From NCBI RefSeq assembly GCF_900094595.1, contig NZ_FMAD01000007.1, positions 310,001 through 374,000 on the forward strand: a stretch of DNA of 64,000 nucleotides, given 5' to 3'. A model generated the notes under the pieces. That model was not told the DNA's origin, made no database searches, and was given only the letters and a program-made list of their open reading frames with translations. Source of the DNA: Cupriavidus alkaliphilus (GTDB taxonomy: Bacteria > Pseudomonadota > Gammaproteobacteria > Burkholderiales > Burkholderiaceae). Positions 1-8,060 of the stretch are shown here, in pieces (the first letter of the stretch is position 1; every line of letters starts with the position of its first letter). The position numbers and the translations under genes were made by a program.

Positions 1-845
1 CCGTGGCCCATGTACTTGTGCAGGATGTGGCGGAACAGCTGGTCTTCCACCTTGCCGTAGTACGCGACCGGCTCCTTCTCGCTGGGTTGCGCCAGCGTCT
101 TGTAGCCATCGACGCCCAGTTCGGTCGACGAGGCGCGAACCTTGGCCACCCACTGGTCGAACTCGTAGTTCGACATGGCGATGGCCTTGAACTTCATGCC
201 CGAGAAGCCGCCGCCGCTGTAGTTGGCGGACACGCCGTCATAGCTGCCGGCTTCGTTGGCGATCAGGTGGAGCTTGGTTTCCATCCCGGCCATGGCGTAC
301 ACCTGGCTGCCCAGTTGCGGGATGAAGAACGAATTCATGATCGAATCCGAGGTGATCTTGAAGTTCACCGGGGTGTCGACCGGGAAGGCGATCTGGTTGA
401 CGGTGGCGATGTTCAGTTCCGGATAGATGAACAGCCACTTCCAGTTCAGCGCCACCACTTCGACCGTGACCGGCTTCTTGCTCGATTCCAGCGGCTTGTA
501 CGGGTCGAGGTCGTGCGAGGACTTCCAGGTGATGATGCCCAGCGCGATGATGATCAGGCAGGGGATCAGCCACACCACCACCTCGATCGCGGTCGAGTGC
601 GACCAGTCGGGTTCATAGCGTGCCGAGGTATTGCTGGCGCGGTACTTCCAGGCGAACACCAGCGTCAGCACGATCACCGGCACCACCACCAGCAGCATCA
701 GCCAGGTGGCGATCAGGATGATGCCTTTGATGTCGACGCCGACCTGCCCTTTCGGGTCGAGCAGCGTCATGTTGCAGCCGGCGAGCAGGAGCAGGCCAAG
801 GCAAGGCAGGAACCGCGTCCACCGCGGCAGTATGGGTTTCTTCAT
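1..845 (-). CDS. cyoA: Cytochrome bo3 ubiquinol oxidase subunit II (partial)
   Basis: Subunit II of the quinol-oxidising terminal oxidase, anchored in the inner membrane with a periplasmic cupredoxin domain. About 281 N-terminal residues are visible; the C-terminus runs off the window. The N-terminus has a lipoprotein signal (lipobox LLAGC) followed by two hydrophobic segments. The cupredoxin part carries family motifs such as NWKWLFIYPE and NSFFIPQLGSQVYAM. It lacks the CuA ligand cysteines of cytochrome c oxidases, as expected for a quinol oxidase. The ATG at 843-845 fits directly before the signal peptide. The rest of the cyo operon should lie just outside the window. An FNR-like box lies about 480 bp upstream. 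Confidence 0.93.
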   Translation of the reverse strand, partial: MKKPILPRWTRFLPCLGLLLLAGCNMTLLDPKGQVGVDIKGIILIATWLMLLVVVPVIVLTLVFAWKYRASNTSARYEPDWSHSTAIEVVVWLIPCLIIIALGIITWKSSHDLDPYKPLESSKKPVTVEVVALNWKWLFIYPELNIATVNQIAFPVDTPVNFKITSDSIMNSFFIPQLGSQVYAMAGMETKLHLIANEAGSYDGVSANYSGGGFSGMKFKAIAMSNYEFDQWVAKVRASSTELGVDGYKTLAQPSEKEPVAYYGKVEDQLFRHILHKYMGH

Positions 846-1321
846 GTCACGACTGGTTTGGTTACACCGCGCTTCGGGCAAAAGCGCGGCTAAACCGCCT
901 GATGCTTGCGCAAGAGGCGTGGGGCTGAGGGAAAACCGGAAGGACGTGTCCTTAGCTGGCGTTGCGGTCTGGGGGCGGATCCTGCGCCCGGGGACCATGC
1001 GGCCTTGCAACGCCATGAACACGGAAGGACTGACTGCGCGCGCTGCAGGCCCTGTGGGACCTTGCCGGCGCTGCGGCACCTGGCCGAAACCGCGAACGGT
1101 CCCGGCTCAGTACAGCGGCCGGGTAGCGTTGGAATACGAGGCTTTTGCGCCTCCCGACGGACCTGCCGTCAGGGCAGGCGCGGTTTTCGGCCGGGGAGCG
1201 CAACACGTAAAACATCGTGGGCGCGACTGTACCGCAACGCAACATTAGGGGTAAACCCAACGATGCGGAACACACTGTTCATTTAAACGGACAATCAACG
1301 CATTGGTGCACTGAGCTGTCT
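846..1321. other. Gene-free stretch upstream of cyoA
   Basis: About 475 bp without a convincing gene. The open frames here are short, rich in Arg, Ala and Pro, and resemble no family I know. The stretch probably serves as a long 5' leader and control region for cyoA. I see no tRNA, repeat or insertion element. Confidence 0.5.
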
Positions 1322-1335
1322 TTGATCCACGTCAA
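1322..1335. promoter_or_regulatory. FNR/ANR-like box upstream of cyoA
   Basis: TTGAT-CCAC-GTCAA matches the FNR consensus TTGAT-N4-ATCAA at nine of ten half-site positions. It lies in the upstream region of the cyoA gene, and FNR-type oxygen control of cyo operons is known in enterobacteria. The distance to the cyoA ATG, about 480 bp, is long, so the link is an inference. Confidence 0.5.
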
Positions 1336-1365
1336 CATCACAAAATCGCGCTTAAATATGCAGAA

Positions 1366-1384
1366 AGCCGCGCTTTGCGCGGCT
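1366..1384 (-). terminator. Terminator of the MaoC gene pair
   Basis: An 8-bp GC-rich stem (AGCCGCGC/GCGCGGCT) with a TTT loop is followed on the minus strand by TTCTGCATATTT. It lies 60 bp past the stop codon of the downstream MaoC gene. Confidence 0.7.
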
Positions 1385-1444
1385 CTCCGGGGTGCGACGC
1401 CGCGCTGTGGCATATTGTCGCAGTGCCGCATGCGGCGCGGCGGC

Positions 1445-1921
1445 TCAGCCGTAACGGCGGGTGATCGACTCGGCGATGCACACCGGGCGCTCGCTGCCCT
1501 CGCGCTCCACCGTGACCTCCCAGGTGGACTGCGCGCCGACCAGTTCGGGCGACTTCGGCAACGGATCCAGGCGCTCGACCTTGAGCAGCTTGATGCGCGC
1601 GCGCAGCTTGCTGCCGACCGGCACCGGTGCGGTAAAGCGCACCCGGTTAAGCCCGTAGTTGACGCCGATCTTGGACGGCATGCTGAGCGCGTTGTGCATG
1701 AACTTGGGCAGCAGCGACAGCGTCAGGAAGCCGTGCGCGATCGGGCCGCCATAGGGCGATTCTTTTTTGGCGCGCTCCACGTCGATGTGAATCCACTGGT
1801 GGTCGCCGGTGGCCTCGGCAAACTGGTTGACCTGCTGCTGGGTCACCTCGATCCAGTCGCTGACCGCGACCTCCTGGCCCTGCAGCCCTTCCAGTTCTTC
1901 CAGCGTTGCGATGGTACGCAT
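1445..1921 (-). CDS. MaoC-family (R)-specific enoyl-CoA hydratase-like protein
   Basis: 158-residue single hotdog-fold protein of the MaoC dehydratase family, likely hydrating enoyl-CoA thioesters. The catalytic Asp/His region is visible as ATGDHQWIHID, followed by the family segment YGGPIAHGFLTLSLLP. The start is set by an SD (GAGGAG) just upstream of the ATG at 1919-1921; an upstream frame extension has no coding character. It follows a second, shorter MaoC gene in the same direction with a 32-bp gap. With the acyl-CoA dehydrogenases further upstream it suggests a fatty-acid or aromatic-acid beta-oxidation role. The substrate cannot be told from sequence. Confidence 0.88.
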   Translation of the reverse strand: MRTIATLEELEGLQGQEVAVSDWIEVTQQQVNQFAEATGDHQWIHIDVERAKKESPYGGPIAHGFLTLSLLPKFMHNALSMPSKIGVNYGLNRVRFTAPVPVGSKLRARIKLLKVERLDPLPKSPELVGAQSTWEVTVEREGSERPVCIAESITRRYG

Positions 1922-1953
1922 GTCGATCGTCTCCTCGTGACGGTTAAGTGTTG

Positions 1954-2397
1954 TTACGCCGGCCGGCGGCCGTACATGCCCATGCCCTTGACGGTGCAGA
2001 CCAGTTCGCCGCGCTGGTTGGTGGCTTCCCACTGGGTATGCACGATGCCGCGGTCGGGCCTGGACTGCGACGCACGGGTGTCCAGCACGTTCAGCACCAC
2101 CGTCAGCGTGTCGCCGGCATAGACCGGCTTGAGCCAGCGGATCTCGTCGACGCCCGGCGAGCCCATGCTGGCCGACTTGCCGGTGGTGCTCAGCACCAGC
2201 AGGCGCATCATGATCGAGCACGTCATCCAGCCGCTCGAGATCAGGCCGCCGTAGATGCTGCTGGCGGCGGCTTCCTTGTCGATATGGAACGGCTGCGGAT
2301 CGTACTGGCGCGCGAAGCTCAGGATCTCTTCCTCGGTGACGAGGTAGGAGCCCAGCTCGCGGCGGCTGCCGACTTCAAAATCCTCGAAATACAGCAT
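1954..2397 (-). CDS. MaoC-family acyl dehydratase
   Basis: 147-residue hotdog protein. It shows the hydratase pattern [13 protein letters not shown] with Asp and His at catalytic spacing, then [11 protein letters not shown]. It is clearly distinct from the neighbouring 158-residue MaoC protein, so this is not a recent tandem copy. The pair may form a heteromeric hydratase or act on different chain types. It lies downstream of two acyl-CoA dehydrogenase genes but is separated from them by a strong terminator, so it is probably its own transcription unit. Confidence 0.88.
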   Translation of the reverse strand: MLYFEDFEVGSRRELGSYLVTEEEILSFARQYDPQPFHIDKEAAASSIYGGLISSGWMTCSIMMRLLVLSTTGKSASMGSPGVDEIRWLKPVYAGDTLTVVLNVLDTRASQSRPDRGIVHTQWEATNQRGELVCTVKGMGMYGRRPA

Positions 2398-2502
2398 GGG
2401 GGTGTCTCCGTTGGGGATGGCGGTTGAGTTGTCCGCACGATGATCGCATGGCGGGCCGGCGCGCGCGTCCGTATTTGCCGAACCCGCCCCTAACAGCGCG
2501 CA

Positions 2503-2538
2503 AAGAAAAAAACCGCGCCTGGACTGCAGCGCGGTTTT
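2503..2538 (-). terminator. Rho-independent terminator of the acyl-CoA dehydrogenase operon
   Basis: A 10-bp stem (AAAACCGCGC/GCGCGGTTTT) with a 10-nt loop is followed on the minus strand by a run of T. It lies 17 bp past the stop codon of the acyl-CoA dehydrogenase gene and separates it from the MaoC pair. Confidence 0.85.
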
Positions 2539-2554
2539 GACTGGACTGGCCGGA

Positions 2555-3673
2555 TCAGGCAGCTTCCTGGAACCCCGGCTGGGCGGCGAACCGGCCCAGG
2601 TGATGGTCCACGTCGCCGAAGGTGGTGTTGATCATGGTCAGCCGCTTGAACATGTGCGCGGCCGGCAGTTCGTTGGTCACGCCCATGCCACCGTGGATCT
2701 GCACCGCCTCCTGGCCAACCGTGCGCGCGGCCTGCCCCACGCGCGCCTTGGCGGCGGAGACGTAGCGGCGGCGCTCTTCCGCCGTGGCCTCCTCGAAGCG
2801 AGCCGCGGCCAGCAGCGTGATCGAGCGAGACTGCTCCGCGTGGATAAACATCTCGACCATGCGATGCTGCAGCGCCTGGAAGCGCGCGATCGGCACGCCG
2901 AACTGCTGGCGCGTCTTGGCGTATTCCAGCGTCGCGGCATTGAGCGTGTCCATCACGCCCACGGCCTCGGCGCACAGCAGCACCGCGGCGTAGTCGGCCA
3001 CCTGCTCGACCAGCGCGAAGGCCTTGCCGGCCTCGCCCAGCAGGTGCGCCGGCGCGTCCTGGAAGGTGATGTCGGCGGCGCGCAGGTTGTCGATGGTGCG
3101 GTAGTCCTTGATGCTGACACCGGCGCCCTTCGCATCCACCAGGAACAGCGAGATGCCGTCCTGGTCGGCATCGCCGCCGCTGCTGCGCGCCGACACGATC
3201 AGCTGGTCGGCCTGGCCCCCGTGCACAACCACGGTCTTGCGGCCGTTGAGCTTGCCGTCGCGCGCGGTAACACGCACGTTGTTCAGCTCATAGCGCGCCT
3301 GCGGCTCGTTGAATGCCGCGGCCAGCTTCAGCTCGCCGCCGGCCACCTGCTCCAGCAGCGCGTCCTGGCCGCCGGCCAGACCCAGGGCGTAGGCGCCCAC
3401 CACGGTGGCCAGGTACGGCTCAACGATCAGGCCGCGGCCCAGTTCCTGCTGCACCACCATCATGTCCAGGGCCTTGCCGGCAAAGCCGCCCTGCGCTTCC
3501 GGCACCGGCAGCGCGGTCAGGCCGAGCTCGGCCAGCGCGCCCCATGCGGACTCGCCGTAGCCGGTCGCGCTCTCGTAGTGCTTCTTGCGCTCTTCGAAGC
3601 CATAGTCCTTGTCGATGAAACGGCGGACGGCGTCGGCCAGCTGCTTCTGTTCGTCGCTGAGATTGAAGTTCAT
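2555..3673 (-). CDS. Acyl-CoA dehydrogenase, small (PimD-like) subunit
   Basis: 372 residues with the acyl-CoA dehydrogenase fold. It oxidises an acyl-CoA to the 2-enoyl-CoA using FAD. The N-terminus ([19 protein letters not shown]) is typical. Near the C-terminus [10 protein letters not shown] keeps the Glu of the usual catalytic GGxGYTxE motif, but the FAD-contacting GTSEIQ motif is replaced by TFGDVDHH. This is the small-subunit pattern of heteromeric dehydrogenases such as the PimC/PimD type. The partner gene lies 13 bp upstream. PimD-like naming rests on remembered family resemblance; the acyl substrate is unknown. Confidence 0.88.
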   Translation of the reverse strand: MNFNLSDEQKQLADAVRRFIDKDYGFEERKKHYESATGYGESAWGALAELGLTALPVPEAQGGFAGKALDMMVVQQELGRGLIVEPYLATVVGAYALGLAGGQDALLEQVAGGELKLAAAFNEPQARYELNNVRVTARDGKLNGRKTVVVHGGQADQLIVSARSSGGDADQDGISLFLVDAKGAGVSIKDYRTIDNLRAADITFQDAPAHLLGEAGKAFALVEQVADYAAVLLCAEAVGVMDTLNAATLEYAKTRQQFGVPIARFQALQHRMVEMFIHAEQSRSITLLAAARFEEATAEERRRYVSAAKARVGQAARTVGQEAVQIHGGMGVTNELPAAHMFKRLTMINTTFGDVDHHLGRFAAQPGFQEAA

Positions 3674-3686
3674 GATGCGTGTCTCC

Positions 3687-4889
3687 TCACAGCCCCAGAA
3701 TCATCTGGCTGATGATGTTCTTCTGAATTTCGTTGGACCCGCCGTAGATGGAGGTCTTGCGATAGTTGAAGTAGTACGCGGCCAGCGGCGCGGCGTCGTC
3801 GTAGCCGGTCACGGCGTGCTCGGTCTCGCACTCCAGGTAGGCGGTGTCGAACGGCTGCGCGTACGGGCCGACCGCCTCGACCATCAGCTCGGTCAGCAGT
3901 TGCTGGATCTCGGTGCCCTTGATCTTCAGCATCGAGGCCTCGGGGCCGGGGCCCTTGCCCGCCGCTTCGCTCGACACCACGCGCAGCACGGTGATCTCCA
4001 GCGCCATCAGCTCGATTTCCAGCGCGGCCACCTTGGCGCCGAACACCGGATCCTCCAGCAGCGGCTTGCCGTTCTTCTGCTGCTGGCGCGCCACGCGCTT
4101 GAGGAAGCCCAGCTCGCGCTTGGAATTGCCGACGCGGGCAATGCCGGTGCGCTCATGGCCAAGCAGGTATTTGGCGTAGGTCCAGCCCTTGTTCTCTTCG
4201 CCGACGCGGTTCTCGACCGGCACCTTGACGTTGTCGAAGAAGACTTCGTTCACTTCATGCTCTTCGTCGAGCATGATGATCGGGCGCACGGTGATGCCCG
4301 GCGTCTTCATGTCGATCAGCAGGAACGAGATGCCCTCCTGCTTCTTGGCTTCGGGGTCGGTGCGCACCAGGCAGAAGATCATGTCGGCGTGCTGGCCGAG
4401 CGTGGTCCAGGTCTTCTGGCCGTTGACGATGTAGTGCTTGCCGTCGGAGGTCAGTTCGGCGCGGGTCTTCAGCGAGGCCAGGTCCGAACCGGAACCCGGC
4501 TCCGAATAGCCCTGGCACCACCAGTCGGTGCAGTCGAGGATGCGCGGCAGGTAGTACGACTTCTGCTGCTCGTTGCCGTACTTCATGATCACCGGAGCGA
4601 CCATCGCCACGCCGAACGGCAGCACGCCGGGCGCGCCGACGCGGGCATTCTCTTCGTCCCAGATATGGCGCTGGGTGGCGTTCCAGCCGGTGCCGCCGTA
4701 CTGCACCGGCCAGTGCGGCGCCGACCAGCCCTTGCCGGCGAGCAGCTTGTGCCAGCGCACCAGGTCGTCGCGGTTCGGACGGCGGTGGTTGAGAATCTTG
4801 CTGCGGATGTCCGCCGGCAAGTTGGCTTCGAGCCAGCTACGCACTTCCTCGCGGAAGGCATCGTCGGACGCCGAGTAGTTGAGATCCAT
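3687..4889 (-). CDS. Acyl-CoA dehydrogenase, large (PimC-like) subunit
   Basis: 400 residues, acyl-CoA dehydrogenase fold. FAD and substrate motifs are visible: WWCQGYSEPGSGSDLASL in the middle and IYGGSNEIQKNII near the end. The region where the catalytic Glu motif usually sits has no GGxGYTxE. It thus complements the small subunit, which keeps the Glu but lacks GSNEIQ. The start at MDLNYSASDD is chosen because GGAG lies 8 bp upstream and matches family length; a longer frame adds 21 poorly conserved residues. Likely forms an alpha2-beta2 enzyme with the adjacent gene. Confidence 0.88.
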   Translation of the reverse strand: MDLNYSASDDAFREEVRSWLEANLPADIRSKILNHRRPNRDDLVRWHKLLAGKGWSAPHWPVQYGGTGWNATQRHIWDEENARVGAPGVLPFGVAMVAPVIMKYGNEQQKSYYLPRILDCTDWWCQGYSEPGSGSDLASLKTRAELTSDGKHYIVNGQKTWTTLGQHADMIFCLVRTDPEAKKQEGISFLLIDMKTPGITVRPIIMLDEEHEVNEVFFDNVKVPVENRVGEENKGWTYAKYLLGHERTGIARVGNSKRELGFLKRVARQQQKNGKPLLEDPVFGAKVAALEIELMALEITVLRVVSSEAAGKGPGPEASMLKIKGTEIQQLLTELMVEAVGPYAQPFDTAYLECETEHAVTGYDDAAPLAAYYFNYRKTSIYGGSNEIQKNIISQMILGL

Positions 4890-4982
4890 GCCCGTCTCCA
4901 GTGGTGCCGGCATGGCGCGGGCCGCCGGCGGTTTGTTCTGCCTGCGCGTCATGCGCCGACAGCAACGGGCACAGGACGCAAT

Positions 4983-5429
4983 TCAGTGAGCCGTCTGCTT
5001 CAGCGCATCCGGCACCACGAGCGGAAAGGTCTCGATGCCCTCCTCGGCCAGCGCCTGCACCTCCTCCGGCGAGGCCGAACCGCGGATGCCGCGCTCCGGC
5101 GCCTCGTCATAGTGCATGCGCCTTGCCTCCTCGGCAAAGCGGTCGCCAACATCCTCGGTCTGCGCCAGCACCTGCTTCACTGCCTTCATATAGAGCGCTT
5201 GCAGTGTCACCGGTGTGGCTGCCGGCGGCGCCGGCCTGGCCTTGCCCTCGCGCGCGGTCGCGCCCGACAGGTTCAGGCGCGGTGCGCTGGGCAGCCGGGT
5301 CACGGCGTGGTCGCCACAGACCGGGCATTGGACGAGGTCACGCGAGATTTGCGACTGCGCCTCTTCCTCCGAGGCAAACCAGCCCTCGAAACGATGGTCA
5401 TGCGCGCAGCGCAGGTCGAGCACCTTCAT
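4983..5429 (-). CDS. DUF1178 family protein
   Basis: 148 residues of a small uncharacterised family common in alpha- and beta-proteobacteria. The N-terminus (MKVLDLRCAHDHRFEGWF) and a CPVCG pair suggest a zinc-ribbon-like head. A middle linker is Ala/Pro-rich and the C-terminal half is helical. It is the first gene after the promoter and inverted repeat at 5454-5514 and may be cotranscribed with the acyl-CoA dehydrogenase pair 94 bp downstream. Function is unknown. Confidence 0.85.
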   Translation of the reverse strand: MKVLDLRCAHDHRFEGWFASEEEAQSQISRDLVQCPVCGDHAVTRLPSAPRLNLSGATAREGKARPAPPAATPVTLQALYMKAVKQVLAQTEDVGDRFAEEARRMHYDEAPERGIRGSASPEEVQALAEEGIETFPLVVPDALKQTAH

Positions 5430-5453
5430 GATCTTTCCAGCCCGTCAAAAGCT

Positions 5454-5482
5454 ATATTATCCGCGAATCCAAATTTTGTGAA
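5454..5482 (-). promoter_or_regulatory. Sigma-70-type promoter for the DUF1178/acyl-CoA dehydrogenase unit
   Basis: On the minus strand TTCACA (5477-5482) is separated by exactly 17 bp from TAATAT (5454-5459), with the DUF1178 ATG about 25 bp further on. The -35 box overlaps one arm of the inverted repeat at 5480-5514. Confidence 0.55.
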
Positions 5483-5514
5483 CGGTCGTGCTAAATTTTT
5501 TAGAACGACCGTTC
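5480..5514. promoter_or_regulatory. Long inverted repeat, probable regulator operator
   Basis: Two perfect 10-bp arms (GAACGGTCGT and ACGACCGTTC) flank an AT-rich centre that is itself palindromic (CTAAA-TTT-TTTAG). Arm 1 overlaps the -35 box of the DUF1178 promoter. The half-sites resemble TetR-family operators. It could instead be a terminator of the Nudix gene, but no T-run follows the stem. Confidence 0.6.
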
Positions 5515-5546
5515 GGAACTACGCTGCGGCGTCTCCGCCGCGCGGC

Positions 5547-6200
5547 TCAGCCTTGTGCCGCCCCATACGCCGGCATAGGCTGCTCGCCCGGCTGCCAGGC
5601 ACCCGAGATCACTTTTTCCAGCCAGAATGCGCCGATGATGGTCTTTACGTCGGTGATGCGGCCGCTGCGGACCCAGTCGATCACCTGCCCCGCCGGCGCA
5701 ATGAAGGTTTCCAGGAATTCGCCGTCATCGAGCTGCGCCTCGCCGTGCGTCAGGTCGCGCGCCAGCAGGATATCGATGAACTCGGTCGAATAGGAAATGA
5801 CGGGATGGATCCGCGTCAGGTAGTCCCAGCGCGCGGCGCGGTAACCGGTTTCCTCGAGCAGTTCGCGTTCGCCGCAGCGCTGCGCCCCCTCTTCGGGATC
5901 GAGCTTGCCCGCGGGGAATTCCAGCATCACCTCGCCTACCGGGTAGCGGAACTGGCGCTCCAGCAGCACGGTGCCGTCATCGAACAGCGGGATCATCATC
6001 ACCGCGCCGGGATGGACCACGTACTCGCGCCCGGTCTGCTTGCCGTCGGGCAGTCTGACGACGTCCTGCTTGAGGGTGAGGAACTTGCCGCGATGGACCG
6101 TGGCCGACGCCACGCACACTTCCTTCAGTGCGTCGTCGTTCTCGGACAGGCTAGCGAATGCGGCGGGAGATTGGGTACCGCGTGGGATCTTGTCGGTCAT
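5547..6200 (-). CDS. Nudix hydrolase, ADP-ribose pyrophosphatase-like
   Basis: 217 residues. The complete Nudix box is visible in GKLDPEEGAQRCGERELLEE followed by TGY, with the Mg-binding REXXEE core. The flanking region (PGAVMMIPLFDDGTVLLERQ, then FRYPVGEVMLEFPAGK) is typical of ADP-sugar pyrophosphatases such as NudF. Likely cleaves ADP-ribose or another ADP-sugar to AMP and a sugar phosphate in the cytoplasm. It follows a DUF2818 gene and the nuo operon in the same direction and may be cotranscribed with them. Confidence 0.88.
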   Translation of the reverse strand: MTDKIPRGTQSPAAFASLSENDDALKEVCVASATVHRGKFLTLKQDVVRLPDGKQTGREYVVHPGAVMMIPLFDDGTVLLERQFRYPVGEVMLEFPAGKLDPEEGAQRCGERELLEETGYRAARWDYLTRIHPVISYSTEFIDILLARDLTHGEAQLDDGEFLETFIAPAGQVIDWVRSGRITDVKTIIGAFWLEKVISGAWQPGEQPMPAYGAAQG

Positions 6201-6244
6201 GGACGCTCCGGATCAGGCAGGGCCCGGCGCCGACAAGACCGGCT

Positions 6245-6553
6245 TCAGGCCGTGCGGTGTTTGACGAGGTATTGCCAGGTGAAGCCAGGGAAGGCAAACA
6301 CCAGCATCATGCAGGCGGTGATGGCGTAGAACTGCCAGCCCTGCGCAAACGTGCCGCCCAGGTTGGCTTCCACCGCCAAGCCGGCGGCGCCGGCCACCCC
6401 GAACCAGACCACCAGTTCGAGCAGGCGCAGCCACAGCGGCTTGCGCGCCTGCCGCAGCGGGATCACCACGAACAGGCGCTGGTTGACGAACGGCAGATTC
6501 GCACATACCAGTGCCAGCAGGATGACAAACCAGCCGCTTGCGGAGGCGCTCAT
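6245..6553 (-). CDS. DUF2818 family membrane protein
   Basis: 102 residues with three predicted hydrophobic segments (about residues 8-24, 45-65 and 75-92). The family is small and, as far as I know, found mainly in beta-proteobacteria next to nuoN. Here it follows nuoN by 13 bp, so it is probably cotranscribed with complex I. A role as an accessory or assembly factor is plausible but unproven. Confidence 0.85.
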   Translation of the reverse strand: MSASASGWFVILLALVCANLPFVNQRLFVVIPLRQARKPLWLRLLELVVWFGVAGAAGLAVEANLGGTFAQGWQFYAITACMMLVFAFPGFTWQYLVKHRTA

Positions 6554-6566
6554 GTCGCGTGCCGGA

Positions 6567-8042
6567 TCAGGAACCCAGGGTCGAGCGGATGGCCTGGTAG
6601 CACAGGTTCATCAGCGCGGCCGGGAACAGGCCCAGCAGGATCACCGCGGCGCCGTTCACGCTCAGCATCGAACGCAGGCCGAAGGTGGCTTCCAGTTCCT
6701 CTTCGCCAACGGGGGCGTCGAAGTACATCAGCTTGACGATGCGCAGGTAGTAGAACGCGCCGATCAGCGAGAACAGCACCGCCACCACCGCCAGCCAGGT
6801 CATGCCGGCCTTGACCACCGCGTCGAGCACGGCCAGCTTGGCATAGAAGCCCACGGTCGGCGGGATGCCCGCCAGCGAGAACATCATCACCAGCATCAGG
6901 AAGGCAAACCACGGGTTGCGGCGCGACATGCCCTTCAGGTCTTCCAGGGTCTCGGCCTCGAAGCCCTTGCTGGTGCGCAGCAGGATGATGCCGAAGGTGC
7001 CCAGCGTGGTCAGCAGGTAGGTGACCGAGTAGAACATCGCCGAGCTGTAGGCATCGGCAGCGCCGTCAGCCTTGTTGGCGACCACGCCCGAGAGCAGCCC
7101 CAGCAGCACGAAGCCCATGTGCGAGATGGTCGAGTACGCCAGCATCCGCTTCAGGTTGCTCTGCACGATGGCGGTCAGGTTGCCGATCGCCAGCGAGATG
7201 ATCGACAGCACCACCAGCATCATCTGCCAGTCGCTGGCCAGCGGCAGCAGGCCTTCCACCAGCACGCGGATGAACAGCGCGAACGCCGCCACCTTCGGGC
7301 CGCCGGCGATCAGCAGGGTCACCGCGGTCGGCGAGCCCTGGTAGATGTCCGGAATCCACATGTGGAACGGCGCGGCCCCCAGCTTGAACGACAGGCCGGC
7401 GACGATGAAGACCACGCCGAAGGCCAGCATGGTGGTGTTGATGCGGCCGGATTCCACCGCGCGGAACACCTCGCCCAGGTTCAGCGAGCCAGTGGCACCG
7501 TACATCATCGAGATGCCGTACAGCAGGAAGCCCGAAGCCAGCGCGCCCAGCACGAAGTACTTCATTGCCGATTCGGAGGTCACGCGCGACTCGCGGCGCA
7601 GCGCCACCAGCGCGTACGACGACAGCGACAGCAGCTCCAGGCCCAGGTACAGGGTCAGGAAGTTGTTGCCGGTGATCATCACGATCTGGCCGCCCAGCGT
7701 GAACAGCGCCAGCATGTAGAACTCGCCGGCGAACATGTCGCGCTCGGCCAGGTAGCGGCGCGTATAGACCAGCGTGACGAACAGGCCGGCGGCGCAGAAG
7801 GCCGACAGCACGTTGGCCATCGGGTCGATCACGACCAGGTTGGCGAACGCGTAATGGGTCTCGCCGGTGGCGGCGTTCATGCCGAACCAAACGGTAAGCA
7901 CCAGCGTGGTCAGCAGCGACAGCGGATACGCCACGCTCTGCTTGCCCTTGCCCCGGGCCAGGTCGATCCAGTTGATCGCGGCGATGGCGATCGCCAGGAA
8001 GATGATCGGCGCCACGGGGGCGAGTGTCGAGGACGGTTGCAT
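6567..8042 (-). CDS. nuoN: NADH-quinone oxidoreductase subunit N
   Basis: 491 residues, about 14 hydrophobic segments. This is one of the three antiporter-like proton-pumping subunits of the complex I membrane arm. The proton antiporter domain has the conserved segment FKLGAAPFHMWIPDIYQGSP with its functional Lys. Length matches the family. It is the last of the 14 nuo genes, 18 bp after nuoM. Confidence 0.97.
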   Translation of the reverse strand: MQPSSTLAPVAPIIFLAIAIAAINWIDLARGKGKQSVAYPLSLLTTLVLTVWFGMNAATGETHYAFANLVVIDPMANVLSAFCAAGLFVTLVYTRRYLAERDMFAGEFYMLALFTLGGQIVMITGNNFLTLYLGLELLSLSSYALVALRRESRVTSESAMKYFVLGALASGFLLYGISMMYGATGSLNLGEVFRAVESGRINTTMLAFGVVFIVAGLSFKLGAAPFHMWIPDIYQGSPTAVTLLIAGGPKVAAFALFIRVLVEGLLPLASDWQMMLVVLSIISLAIGNLTAIVQSNLKRMLAYSTISHMGFVLLGLLSGVVANKADGAADAYSSAMFYSVTYLLTTLGTFGIILLRTSKGFEAETLEDLKGMSRRNPWFAFLMLVMMFSLAGIPPTVGFYAKLAVLDAVVKAGMTWLAVVAVLFSLIGAFYYLRIVKLMYFDAPVGEEELEATFGLRSMLSVNGAAVILLGLFPAALMNLCYQAIRSTLGS

Positions 8043-8060
8043 GTTGATATCTCTCCCCGA

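Noticed and set aside
952-1275. 107-residue minus-strand frame upstream of cyoA
   Set aside because: Composition is Arg/Pro/Ser-rich without domain or SD support, and it lies in the probable control region of cyoA.
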